Source: Anabas testudineus
Taxonomy: Eukaryota; Chordata; Actinopteri; Anabantiformes; Anabantidae
Assembly (NCBI RefSeq): GCF_900324465.2
Contig: NC_046625.1
Coordinates: 12,006,019 to 12,070,018, forward strand
Direction: 5' to 3'
Length of the DNA: 64,000 bases
Shown here: in pieces, positions 41,851 to 52,889 of the stretch
Position numbering within the stretch: the first letter of the stretch is position 1
How the letters are laid out: each line of letters begins with the position of its first letter
The notes under the pieces: generated by a model
Told to the model about the DNA's origin: nothing
Database searches by the model: none
Seen by the model: the letters and a program-made list of their open reading frames with translations, nothing else
Position numbers and translations under genes: made by a program

Positions 41851-42354
41851 TTTGATGTGTAGCTCTGTGTGCTTGGGGCTCTGTTTTATGTTCCTGACTA
41901 ATATTTCTCACAAATACACTGTTAATTTTTCTTTAGTGTCACTGGATGAACTTCTCACTTTAATACAGTAATGTCTTATGTATTGGGGTCTGTTCAGTAC
42001 AACCTGATCCTGTTGTCAGTCGTGTTCACACATGCATCCCAGCATGCTTTTGATAACGTTTAACTAGTAGTTTTACATGAAAATCCAATCATCCTGGTGG
42101 AAACAAATGCAAGTGTAAAAAAAACCCCACCCATGTGTATTTAAATTCAGAAGCAGTCAAAAAGAGAGAAAAAAATCATAGGTTCTTATTTATATGATTC
42201 AGGTTTGGTTAATAGACATGGTAGCATGTCCAGTTCACTTCAGGTTCAGGGAGTATCTCTTAAGAGAATTGACAGCTTCCAGTTAACCATGGTCATCTGC
42301 ATTGCAAAACAACTATTTCAACCTGATCTAACACTGTATAAACTTGCATTACTT

Positions 42355-42364
42355 GGGAAATTCC
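42355..42364 (+). promoter_or_regulatory. Consensus NF-kB site upstream of pentraxin A1
   Basis: GGGAAATTCC fits GGGRNNYYCC exactly and lies about 75 bases upstream of the TATA-like TACAAAA (42431-42437) of A1. It is absent at the equivalent place in A2 and A3, whose upstream sequence is different (TTCCTCACATTCTGAGGAAAG). Motif match only. Confidence 0.5.
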
Positions 42365-42430
42365 GAGGGAAAAAATGTAGAAGTGGATAAAGGGAAGGAA
42401 ACATGCAGACAGAATTGGGGAAGCACTGGA

Positions 42431-42485
42431 TACAAAACTCAGTCCTGTTTCCCATCATGCGTAAAGCCTTCATACGGATTTGAAG
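42431..42485 (+). promoter_or_regulatory. A1 core promoter and noncoding exon 0
   Basis: TACAAAA (42431-42437) sits where A3 has a canonical TATAAAT. About 45 bases further, TTTGAAG|GTAAGA (42485/42486) is a strong 5' splice site. The partner acceptor, TACTAG, directly abuts the ATG at 42695. Exon 0 is therefore a short untranslated leader of about 25-30 bases. Confidence 0.6.
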
Positions 42486-42694
42486 GTAAGAACAACAATT
42501 TCAAAGATGTAAGATTTTGTAAATTCAAACAAATTGTACCATATTTAAACTTGGGTTTTAATCTTTGGCATCTTCATTGTTCAACTGTGAAGGATATAAC
42601 AGTAAATTAACTTGTATTCTAAGGACAGCTGCAGGTAACGCATTTATTGACTTGAATAAATGTTTTTTATGTCTCTTATCGTTCATCATACTAG

Positions 42695-43862
42695 ATGAAG
42701 TCTTTTCTTGTGCTGGTGATGCTGACAGCATGTGCCGCCGTTCCACAAGGTAAAAAAAACTAAACAAAAATTCTTCCTTTACTATACGAAACAGAAAAAG
42801 GAGACTTCACAGTGAAGTTCATCAGACAATTTGGGTATTTGAAACCTATTTAACAAATCTGTCAAACAGTAGTCTAGTCTTTTAAGTAAACCTTTGTTTT
42901 CAATTTAGTTTGATATTATTAATTTATACTAACCTAATGTGAGATTGGTTACTGTGATGGTTCATTCAGAACGTTTATACATTTGTGTAAATACACATTT
43001 ATTGTGGTGCTTACAATATATAGAGATAAGAGAACCATTTCCTCCCTCTGTATTTTCAGATCTGTCAGGTAAAATGTTCACCTTCCCACAAAAAACCAAC
43101 ACAGCTTATGTGAGTCTGACTGCGACTATTCAGGATTTCAGTAGCATAACCGTCTGTCACAGGTATGTGCAAAATTCAAATAGAACTCAACTGTATCCCT
43201 GAATGTAAAAAATATCATGAATGCTAATGTCTCTGTAACTCCTGCAGGTCGTTTACAGACCTAAAAAGAGACCATATCCTCTTCTCATTGTCTACACCCT
43301 CCAATTCAAACGACATACTTATCTTCTGGGACGACAAAAATAAGGAGCTCGAGCCCCATATCAGGGATCAAAAGGTAGAATATGGATGGCCGGACTACAA
43401 ACCCAACATGTGGCACTCCATCTGTACCACGTGGGACTCTTCCACTGGACTGGTGCAGTTGTGGTTTGATGGACAACCTTCCATTAGAAAGTACATCAGC
43501 TCTGGATCAAACATCAGAGGACGTCCTATCATCATTTTAGGACAGGTAAAGTTGCATTGATAATCTCTACAGTTAATGGAAATTCAAAAAATACAGGTTA
43601 TTTATAAATTCATTTACTTTATTTAAAACTGTAATCTCTACAGGAGCAGGATTCCCATGGTGGAGGATTTGACATCAACCAGTGTTTCGTTGGCATGATG
43701 TCTGACGTCCACATGTGGAATTACATCCTTTCCCCCTGCGAGATCCAGAGCTATGTTGATATCAAAAACTTTACTCCGGGGAATGTGCTCAACTGGAAGG
43801 CGCTGAACTTTCAGATTACAGGGAGAGTGCTGATAGAAGATAAACTAAAGATCTGTTACTAA
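42695..43862 (+). CDS. Short pentraxin, CRP/SAP-like, type A copy 1, 224 aa
   Basis: Exons 42695-42749, 43060-43162, 43248-43545 and 43644-43862 are in frame to TAA. Residues 1-18 are a signal peptide (MKSFLVLVMLTACAAVPQ), so the protein is secreted. The pentraxin fold follows, with the conserved disulphide pair Cys51 (ITVC) and Cys112 (HSICTTWDS), and the calcium loop GQEQDSHGGGFDINQ (151-165). Compared with human CRP, the calcium ligands Glu138, Gln139, Asp140 and Gln150 are conserved, Glu147 is Asp162, and Asp60 is Ser73. Extra cysteines lie at 166 (NQCFVG), 184 (LSPCEIQ) and 223. A sequon NFT is at 194-196. Length equals human CRP (224). Short pentraxins are secreted pattern-recognition molecules that form pentamers and bind ligands such as phosphocholine with calcium. 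It has no individual name that I can assign. Confidence 0.93.
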
Positions 43863-44175
43863 GCTTCTGAAACAACAATATCAGAGTCATAGAAAATGAG
43901 AAATAATGTTTTTGTGCTTTTACGTCCAGTGATCCGTAAACTTTCAAAGTGTTCAACGTTTTATGTTAAATAATTGACATTAAAATGTGTCCTAATATTT
44001 TCAAGTCAATTTTAATGCAGTTATTACAGTACATTAAATACTTATTTTGTCACACAGACAATGTTTGTCTTTCAAAAAATATATTCGTAACTTGTGGGAG
44101 CTGTAAAATGAAGCCTTTTATTAATGGGACATTGTTGAAGTTATGTAACAAGTCATCTCCATTTATAAACTATGT

Positions 44176-44458
44176 GTCCTGACTGTTGACTGATGAAAAT
44201 CTTAACTCTTTGAGATTACTCTGTGACATTTTTCAACAACATACTGATCAATAATTCTTGATCATATTTCTTCTGAGTCCTCTGTTTTGTGAAGCATGGC
44301 TCAGATCAGCTGATGCCACCATCACTCTGTATGTTTGTGCTCAATAAAGACTTAAAGCTCATGACTGTGTTTACTCAGCTTAATATTCTTCATATTTATC
44401 AATATGTGAAATTTTGGTGAAGATCAGATCCCATTTCATGACCAGTTCATGCATAAGT
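44176..44458 (-). mobile_element. Tc1-like transposon fragment forming the A1 3' end
   Basis: The words CTGTTGACTGATGAAAATCTTA, GAAGCATGGCTCAGATCAG, CAATAAAGACTTAAAG and GAAGATCAGATCCCATTTCATGA occur in the same order and spacing as in the Tc1-like relic at 14.2-14.8 kb and in the teleost family I remember. The transposase would be on the minus strand. Neither terminal repeat is complete. Only about 280 bases remain. Confidence 0.7.
44343..44348 (+). terminator. Pentraxin A1 polyadenylation signal, transposon-derived
   Basis: AATAAA in the context GTGCTCAATAAAGACTTAAAG, about 480 bases after the stop codon and inside the Tc1-like fragment. Confidence 0.6.
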
Positions 44459-45240
44459 TCAAATGTCCAAGTGTTAAGAAATCACACACAGCCAAGTGGA
44501 GTTTCGATTGTTAATGTGATTCATTCTGTGCTGCCAGATGTTGCTGGTTTCTCAATCAGCTGGATTTTTTCTCTTCCTAATTTAATAGGGTGTTAGAAAT
44601 ATTAGGTCCAGACTAAATTACTTACTTTGTCCATGGTTATTCATATTTTTATTTCAAAATAGATTTTTAGAAACAAGCTAAAATATATATTAAAGCAGTT
44701 GCTTGGTGAATTTGCCACCATTTGGTAGGATAAGTAAAGAATTTCAAGGTACAGCAGAAGGAAAAACCTGTCTTTTATACTAAATTAAACATGCCGTCAT
44801 GTAGATAGTTGATTGCTCATGCTGTAAAATAAAACTTCCTGCTCATAACGAGGACTACACCCATCTCTAAGGTTGACGATGAGTAAATAACACCCCCCAT
44901 AAACATCTCCCTTTTCTTATTTCTAATGAAGTAATTAAGTTTTACATGCAGAATGTAAACTTGAAACCTTTTCTAAGTAATGTTGCAGATAGTGATGTTT
45001 TTATGAGTTTGCATTAAACTTTGAGTTTATGCCTCTTTAGAGTGACGGTCACATCTCTCCAATCATTATCAGTGGCCATTAGTTATTGCACAAAAATCAA
45101 CTGGTCTTCTAATGTAACGTAAATGCACATGTATCATACATTTACTTGTATCACTGCATAATGACTCATGGAAATGTATCCTATAGTTGTAGAGATGTGA
45201 GTCTAGATCAAGGTGGAGGAACCATTGTATTTTTATAGAG

Positions 45241-45699
45241 ATTACTACTTCTTCTTCTCTTTTGGCTTTTCCCATCAGCAGCGAATCATCCTTTTCCACC
45301 TCACTCTATCATGGGCATCTTCTACCTTCACACCAGCCAACCTCATGTCCTCTGTTATAACATCCATATATCTCCTCCTTGGTCGTCCTCTTGTCCTCCT
45401 GCCTGGCAGCTCCATCTCCAACATCCTTCTACCAATATATTCACTATCCCTTCTCTGCACATGTCCAAACCATCTCAATCTGGCCTCTCTGACTTTGTTG
45501 CTAACACATGCAACGTGAGCCGTCCCTCTGATGTACTCGTTCCTTATTCTGTCTAACCTGGTCACTCCTAAGGAGAACCTCAACATCTTCATCTCTGCTA
45601 CCTCCATTTCAGCCTCTTGTCTCTTTCTCACTGCTACTGTCTCTAACCCATAGAGCAGAGCTGGTCTCACCACTGTCTTGTATATAGGGATAATTACTA
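45241..45699 (-). mobile_element. 5'-truncated LINE (non-LTR retrotransposon), 3' end only
   Basis: A minus-strand ORF (45703-45275, reading through the right-hand flank) encodes the C-terminal part of a LINE reverse transcriptase: YKTVVRPALLYGLETVAVRK, LRWFGHVQRRDSEYIGRRML, ELPGRRTRGRPRRRYMD and DRVRWKRMIR. A GAA-rich tail (reverse of CTTCTTCTTCTC) follows its stop. The insert is flanked by ATTACTA at 45241-45247 and 45693-45699, a likely 7-bp target-site duplication. It lies about 220 bases upstream of the B1 promoter. The matching sequence upstream of the chimeric copy (52.39-52.44 kb) has no insert. RTE-like clade is likely but not certain. Confidence 0.8.
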
Positions 45700-45917
45700 A
45701 CATGGATAAATTGTACCCATGTTAAATTGTAGAATCTTTAGCCTTTCTCATACTTCTTTAATTGTAATATTAATATAAATGTGTTAACTGTTTGATTTTC
45801 CTTTGTCAAAATGGCTGTGTAGTTGAGTTCAGTAGGTAAATGCAATATAATACTAGTTGTAAAAGGCCTCATTGTTCATTTACACTTCATTGGAATCTAA
45901 TGTCGTGTAAATATATG

Positions 45918-46012
45918 TATAAACAGGGAGGGAATACAAAGTCAATGACTGCAATGAGGAAACTGCAAAAGTATTTAAAATGCTCGGGTGCAAAAATGTC
46001 ACAGGATTCAAG
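45918..46012 (+). promoter_or_regulatory. B1 TATA box and noncoding exon 0
   Basis: TATAAAC at 45918-45924 precedes a short leader ending ATTCAAG|GTAAGT (46012/46013). Its acceptor GCATCAG abuts the B1 ATG. The same arrangement is found upstream of the chimeric copy (TATAAAC 52642-52648, donor after 52737). Confidence 0.6.
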
Positions 46013-46164
46013 GTAAGTTAATGGGGTTATACACATTACAACATAGAACATTTTAACTTGACTGTATTCAGTACCAATGGTTTGATTTCTAACTCTGATA
46101 TCTATATTGTAGCAGGACAACTCCTAATGTATTTTCAATTGTGAATGTTCTGTGTTTGCATCAG

Positions 46165-48003
46165 ATGGCGTTGGTCCTTCTATTGGTCATGCTGACAGCA
46201 TGTGCTGCTGTTCCTCAAGGTATAAACAAATAACTTTATTTAAGATATACTTCCAAAAGAAGACCTCACAATAAAGATGCATGCAAGTGTACTGACTTTT
46301 TTATTTTAATAAAAGCCATTATTTAAAATAGGCTAATGCATCAGACAACATTTAATTAGTTAATTTGACACAGTTACCTTACTGTATGTGCAAAGACAGG
46401 TGATCAAACTACGGCAGACATCCAAACAGGAAAATAATTCAATACAGTGAGAGTTATGTGGTAACCAATAACATTTGATGCACGTTACAATATCATTGTG
46501 TATTGTTGGTAAAAGTATTTTGGCGTTTATTATTAGCTACACAAAAAATACAACCAGTTATTTCATACATTGCTTCAGTTTAGCAAGTGTCCAAACATCG
46601 TTTTATATAATATATTTTTGTTTCAGCTATATTTTCTATTACATCATTTGATTTTTAATGTATGTTTTTTCTTAGATCTGTCAGGTAAAATGTTCACCTT
46701 CCCAGAAGCAACCAACACAGCTCATGTCAGGATAACTACATCAAGACAGGAGTTGAGTGCTGTGACAGTCTGTCTCAGGTAATGCTGAATATGCAGAATA
46801 GAAGAATGTACTGTATCTCTCACAATGAAAACAAAAACATCCTGCATGATGATTTCTTTGTAATGTCTACAGGTTCCTTACAGACCTGCGTAGAGGCTAC
46901 TCCATTTTCTCTTTGGCCACACCCTCTTCTGCCAACGACTTACTGATTTTCAAATTGGAAAATGGTGTGACTGAATTTATTATCAGGAATAAGTTAGCTG
47001 AATTTGTAGGACAGGAGTACGGGCTGAATGTGTGGCACTCTATTTGTACCACATGGGACTCTGCATCAGGACTGGGACAGGTGTGGTTTGATGGAAACCC
47101 TTCAAGCAGGAAACTCATCAGCTCAGGAACCAACATAAAGGGATCCATTCTGATTGTTTTAGGACAGGTACACTTTTTAATGTTTGATATTTTGAAAGGA
47201 TTCTAATTTGCTTTTTTGTAAAAATATAGATAAGTTTAAATCCAACTATGTATTTAGAGTCAGCAAAAAGTTATCTAAGTTAACTACTTTAGCTTTACTA
47301 ATCTAATCCTCCAAACATGGTTTACACATGGACACAAATGCTTTGTGCTATACATGATCTGTTACACGTGCTGTGAAGTTTATGAACATGTAACTTGACA
47401 AATCTTAACGCAACACAAGCTCAAGCTTGAGTGAGAGTATTGCCTGAATGTGCACTATATCATGAAACAAGGAAGGATCTCTGACCCCATCTGTTTGTGT
47501 TAACGTTGGATCAAAAGAACTGCTGATTCAACAACGTTATAGCGGAACATGTGAATATACATCATTATATATATGATTCTTCATCATTTTTACAATTTCA
47601 AAATCAAATGCATTTGTGCACTTGGTTGAACCATGTTTGGGGGCTAAGTCTTAGCAGGAGTGAGTTGAAGTGCAGTTCCCCAAGTGTCAAACCATTTATT
47701 TAATTGTCTTCCAAAACATACATACTAAAAAAAATGTGTCATATTACCATAAAGCTGAGATCTAACATTTCTATCAATTTACAGGAGCAGGATTCCCATG
47801 GTGGAGCATTTGATACCAACCAGTGTTTTGTTGGCATGATGTCTGACGTCCACATGTGGGACTACACCCTGTCCCCCTGTGAGATCCAGAACTATATGTC
47901 TGATCTCAGCTTCACACCAGGAAATGTGCTCAACTGGAAGGCTCTGGACTTTCAGATTAAAGGAAGAGTGCTGACAGAAGATAAACAAAAGGCCGGCCTC
48001 TAA
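46165..48003 (+). CDS. Short pentraxin, CRP/SAP-like, type B copy 1, 223 aa
   Basis: Exons 46165-46219, 46676-46778, 46873-47167 and 47785-48003 are in frame to TAA. The signal peptide is MALVLLLVMLTACAAVPQ. The mature part begins DLSGKMFTFPEATNTAHV. The conserved HSICTTWDS cysteine and its partner TVCLR are present. The calcium loop GQEQDSHGGAFDTNQ keeps Glu, Gln, Asp and Gln ligands, but the Asp60 position is Ala (SSAND). Type B differs from type A most in the loop after LIF (KLENGVTEF instead of WDDKNKELE), which lines the ligand side in CRP, and ends KAGL instead of KICY. Intron 3 is about 0.6 kb against 0.1-0.15 kb in type A. There is no transposon-derived 3' end; the first AATAAA is at 48080-48085. 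Confidence 0.93.
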
Positions 48004-48085
48004 ACTTTTGTAAGACTATCAGTGTCATACAAAAATGAAAAAGGCTTTGAAACGAAAAAAAAAGATCATTGCAAAAAAAAATAAA

Positions 48086-49500
48086 AATAAAAACATATTC
48101 ATGTGATCAAATCCAGCAATTGTTAAAATGATGAAATCAAATTTTCCTAAAATGATTCATGACTTGTCTAATCACCAAAGCTTGTAAAAGGGAAATCTGC
48201 TGAAGAATATTAAAAAAATAAATAAATAAACATATTACGCACTCAATGTGAATGTTCTTCAATGTCTGGAAATGTAGCAATAGTAACTACTGTTTAATTT
48301 ACACCTTCTGTATTCATTTCTCAGTTACCTTCCAGTGATTTATTCCTACCCAAGAGTCAAGTTGTGATGTTATTGATACCGTCTGTAATCCAACATTTAG
48401 CTAATCTTAATAGTGGATGTTTGAAAATGTGGAAATTACAAATAAAAGATTTTATTTTAATAGCAACAATTGGGCACAATAAAACCTTTCCTGGAGGAGC
48501 AGCAGCTTGTAACTATATGACTACTACACCTGTGCTCCTCACCCCAGGTAACTCCCAATTTCTTCCATTTTAAAAAGTTATTTGTTATTGTAATTAAAGA
48601 GTTAACTTTCAAGCCTCAACTACCTCATTATCGTGTACAGATGCATCCTGTACCCAGTGTCAGCAGAGCTACAAACCTCGTCTAGTCTTGTCCTGATGAC
48701 CTTAGGTTAAAGCAGAGTTTTTTAAAAATTTTTACGACTTTATAGTTGAAACTTCTTTAGACACAGAAACTTTTTGATATTTTTGGGAACTAACTTTTAC
48801 TGCATCCAGCATTGTAAAAGTAATTCTGCATAGCATCAACTAGAATTTCTTTGAAAACTATGGTTTGCAAAATACAAGCTTCATTCCAATCAGCATCTCT
48901 GGACAGTTTTATACTGTATCTAGTTATGTGACATTTCATTCACATTTAAAAATGTTATGTATATATTCTAATTATTAATAGATATCATGTTACATTAAAC
49001 TGTTAATATTCAGAAGATGAGTGGAAGGCAGAGTTGTTCTGGGACGTAGTATACAGTATATGCTTTCTAACACATGCATTGTAGCACCACTGCTCATAGA
49101 TGCAGTTTTATTAGGCAACACATAATTTTACAATGCAGACATTGTACTTATAGAGTCTTCAGCACTGCTCCTGTCAATTAGGAAGTATCGGGCAAGTCTG
49201 AAATACCTCCAGAGCCCTGATGGGGCAGCGACACTGGTGGTGGAGGGATGAAGCTATGGTGTGGCACAGACAGTAATGAAAATTAACAACATATACTTAT
49301 AGTGTATAAATTAAATTAACTGAATGATAGAAGTACCTGTGATAGTAGGATAAGACTGGAGAAATAGAGCTGTAGTGATGACAAGATGAGAGAGCTGACA
49401 GTGTTTTGTTGAACTTGTGCTAAAAGCTTCATTTGTACTTTGTGCATCACATCTGTTGCTATGTGAGAGACTGTTTAACGTTGTGTCAATGTGCAAGAAG
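48086..49500. other. B1-A2 spacer
   Basis: About 1.4 kb without a recognisable gene. It is closely similar to 56.66-58.08 kb between B2 and A3, so it belongs to the duplicated unit. Isolated reading frames of 60-90 codons in it are interrupted in the sister copy and are not supported. Confidence 0.7.
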
Positions 49501-49584
49501 CCTTGTTGATTCCTCACATTCTGAGGAAAGAAAATGTAGAATAAAGGGAAGGAAACATGCAGACAGAAAAGAGGAAACACTGGA

Positions 49585-49639
49585 TACAAAACTCAGTCCT
49601 GTTTCCCATCATGAGTAAAGCCTTCACGTGGATTTAAAG
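49585..49639 (+). promoter_or_regulatory. A2 core promoter and noncoding exon 0
   Basis: TACAAA (49585-49590) stands at the TATA position. The leader ends GATTTAAAG|GTAAGA at 49639, and its acceptor ATACTAG abuts the A2 ATG. Confidence 0.55.
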
Positions 49640-49851
49640 GTAAGAACAACAATTTCAAAGCTGTAAGATTTTGTAAATTTAAACAAATTGTACCATATTT
49701 AAACTTGTTTTTTAATCTTTGCCACCTTCATTGTACAACTGTGAAGGATATAACAGTAAATTAACTTGTATTCTAAGGGCAGCTGCAGGCAATGCATTTA
49801 TTGAATTCAGTCTAAATGTTTTTCATGTCTCTTTTTGCCTTTTTATACTAG

Positions 49852-51075
49852 ATGAAGTCTTTTCTTCTGCTGGTGATGCTGACAGCATGTTCCGCCGTTC
49901 CACAAGGTAAAAAAACAAAACAAAAATTCTTCCTTTACCATACAAAACAGAAAAAAGAGACTTCACAGTAAAATAGCACATGAGACAATTTGGGTATTTT
50001 AAACCTATTTAACAAATCTGTCAGACAGTAGTTTAGTCTTCAAAGTAAACCTTTTATTTCATTTTAATTTGATATTATTAATTTAGACTAACTTAATGTG
50101 AGATTTGTAACTGTGATGGTTTATTCATTCAGAACATTTATACATTTGTGTAAATACACATTTATTGTGGTGGTTACAATATATAGAGAGAATCATTTCC
50201 TCCCTCTCTATTTTCAGATCTGTCAGGTAAAATGTTCACCTTCCCACAAAAAACCAACACAGATTATGTGAGTCTGACTGCGTCTATTCAGGATTTCAGT
50301 AGCATAACCGTCTGTCACAGGTATGTAAAAAATTTATAAGGAACTCAACTGTATCCCTGAATGTAAAAATTATCATGAATGCTAATGTCTCTGTAACTCC
50401 TGCAGGTCGTTTACAGATTTAAAAAGAGACCATATCCTCTTCTCGTTGTCTACACCCTCCAATTCAAACGACTTTCTGATCTTCTGGGACGACAAAAATA
50501 AGGAGCTCGAGCCCCATATCAGGGATCAAACTGTAGAATATGGATGGCCGGACTACAAACCCAACATGTGGCACTCCATCTGTACCACGTGGGACTCTTC
50601 CACTGGACTGGTGCAGCTGTGGTTTGATGGACAACCTTCTATTAGAAAGTACATCAGCTCTGGATCAAACATCAGAGGACGTCCTATCATTATTTTAGGA
50701 CAGGTAAAGTTGCATTGATAATCTCTACAGTCAATGGAAGTTTAACAAATACAGTTGATGCTAACATTTTATTAATTTATCTTTTTAATGTGTACACTTG
50801 AGAACAAATAATGTATAATTAATTTACTTTATTTAAAACCACCATAATCTCTACAGGAGCAGGATTCCCATGGTGGAGGATTTGACATCAACCAGTGTTT
50901 CGTTGGCATGATGTCTGACGTCCACATGTGGAATTACATCCTTTCCCCCTGCGAGATCCAGAGCTATGTTGATATCCAAAACTTTACTCCGGGGAATGTG
51001 CTCAACTGGAAGGCGCTGAACTTTCAGATTACAGGGAGAGTGCTGATAGAAGATAAACTAAAGACCTGTTACTAA
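49852..51075 (+). CDS. Short pentraxin, CRP/SAP-like, type A copy 2, 224 aa
   Basis: Exons 49852-49906, 50218-50320, 50406-50703 and 50857-51075 are in frame to TAA. The signal peptide is MKSFLLLVMLTACSAVPQ. The mature protein differs from A1 at only a handful of sites (for example TDYVSLTASIQ, RDQTVEYG, VDIQNFTPG and the KTCY end). Ligand and cysteine positions are as in A1, including Ser at the human Asp60 position. Intron 3 is about 50 bases longer than in A1. The near identity of exons 3-4 to A1 and A3 suggests recent duplication or gene conversion. Confidence 0.93.
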
Positions 51076-51387
51076 GCTTCTGAAACAACAATGTCAGAGT
51101 CATAGAACGTCAGAAATAATGTTTTTGTGCTTTTACATCCAGTGATGGGTAAACTTTCAAAGTGTCCAGGATTTATGTTAAATAATTGTCATTAAAATAA
51201 TATTCCTAATATTTTCAAGTCAATTTTAATGCAGTTATTACAGTACATTAAATACTTATTTTGTCACACAGACGCTGTTTGTCTTTCGACAAATATATTC
51301 GTAAAGTGTGGGAGCTGTAAAATGAAGCCTTTTATTAAAGGGACATTGTTGAAGTTATGTAACAAGTCATCTCCATTTATAAACTAT

Positions 51388-51670
51388 GTGTCCTGACTGT
51401 TGACTGATGAAAATCTTAACTCTTTGAGATTACTCTGTGACATTTTTCAACAACATACTGATCAATAATTCTTGATCATAGTTCTTCTGAGTCCTCTGTT
51501 TTGCGACTCATGGCTCAGATCAGCTGATGACACCATCACTCTGTGTGTTTGTGCTCAATAAAGACTTAAAGCTCATGACTGTGTTTACTAAGCTTAATAT
51601 TCTTTCATTTGTTAATATGTGAGACTTTGGTTAAGATCAGATCCCATTTCATGATCAGTTCATGCATAAG
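51388..51670 (-). mobile_element. Tc1-like fragment at the A2 3' end
   Basis: Same fragment, with the same borders as far as visible, as the one downstream of A1. It was therefore present before the A genes duplicated. Confidence 0.7.
51557..51562 (+). terminator. Pentraxin A2 polyadenylation signal, transposon-derived
   Basis: AATAAA in the context GTGCTCAATAAAGACTTAAAG, about 480 bases after the stop. Confidence 0.6.
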
Positions 51671-52889
51671 TTAAAATGTCCAAGTGTTAAAAAATCACAC
51701 ACAGCCAAGTGGAGTTTCGATTGTTAATGTGATTCATTCTGTGCTGCCAGATGTTGCTGGTTTCTTAATCAGCTGGATTTTTTCTCTTCCTAATTTAATA
51801 GATTGTAAGAAATATTAGGTCCAGACTAAATTACTTACTTTGTCCATGGTTATTCATATTTTTATTTCGAAATAGATTTTTAAAAACAATCTCAAAAATA
51901 TATTAAAACAGTTGCTTGGTGAATGTTTAACTATTTGGTAGGATAAGTAAACAAGTTCAAGGTAAAGAGAAAGCGAAAATCAAACATGCTCTCACGTGGA
52001 TGGTGGATTTTTCGTGCTATAAAGTTAAACATCCTGGTCATAACAAAGGCTACACCCATCTCTAAGGTTGGCAATGAGCATATAACAACTGCCAATAAAC
52101 ATCTCCCTTTTCTTACTTCTAATGAAGTAATTAAGTTTGCAGAATGTAAAATTAAAATGTTTTCTAAGTAATGTCGCAGGTAGCGATGTTTTTATGAGTT
52201 TACATTAAACTTTGAGTTTATGCCTCTTTAGAGTGACTGTCATATCTCTCCAATCATTATCAGTGGCCATTAGTTATTGCACAATAATCAACCGGTCTTC
52301 TAATTTAACTAAAATGACGATGTCTCATGCTTTTTCTTGTATCACTGCGTGATGAGTATGAATGTAGAGATGTGAGTCTAGATCAAGGTGGATGACTTAT
52401 TGTAATTTTAAGATGCTTAATAACTAGCATGGTAAAATTGTACCCATTTTAAATTGCAGAAGATCTTTAGCCTTTCTCATGTTTCTTAAGTTCTAATATT
52501 AATTTAAATGTGTTAACTGTTTGATTTTCCTTTGTTACAATGGCTAAGTAGTTCAGTCTGTGAGTGCAATATAATACTAGTTGTAAAAGGCCTCATTGTT
52601 CATTTACACTTTGTTGGAATCTAATGTCGTGTAAATATATGTATAAACAGGGAGGGAATACAAAGTCAATGACTGCAATGAGGAAACTGCAAAAGTATTT
52701 AAAATGCTCGGCGCAACAATGTGACACAGGATTCAAGGTAAGTTTATGGGGTTATACACATTACAACATAGAACATTTTAACTTGACTGTATTCAGTACC
52801 GATAGTTTGATTTCTAACTCTGATATCTATATTGTAGCAGGACAACTCCTAATGTATTTTCAATTGTGAATGTTCTGTGTTTGCATCAG

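Noticed and set aside
42337-42342. TATAAA just upstream of the A1 NF-kB motif
   Set aside because: It is about 145 bases before the exon 0 donor and not conserved in A2/A3, whereas TACAAAA at 42431 aligns with the TATA box of A3.
46897-47148. 83-codon minus-strand frames opposite pentraxin exon 3, recurring at 55368-55559 and 63004-63255
   Set aside because: They recur only because the exon itself is duplicated; splice sites, signal peptide and family match are all on the plus strand.
48364-48573. 69-codon frame in the B1-A2 spacer, with a counterpart at 56866-57117
   Set aside because: I considered an extra exon or small gene conserved between the spacers. The similarity extends equally into clearly noncoding sequence and includes frame-changing indels.
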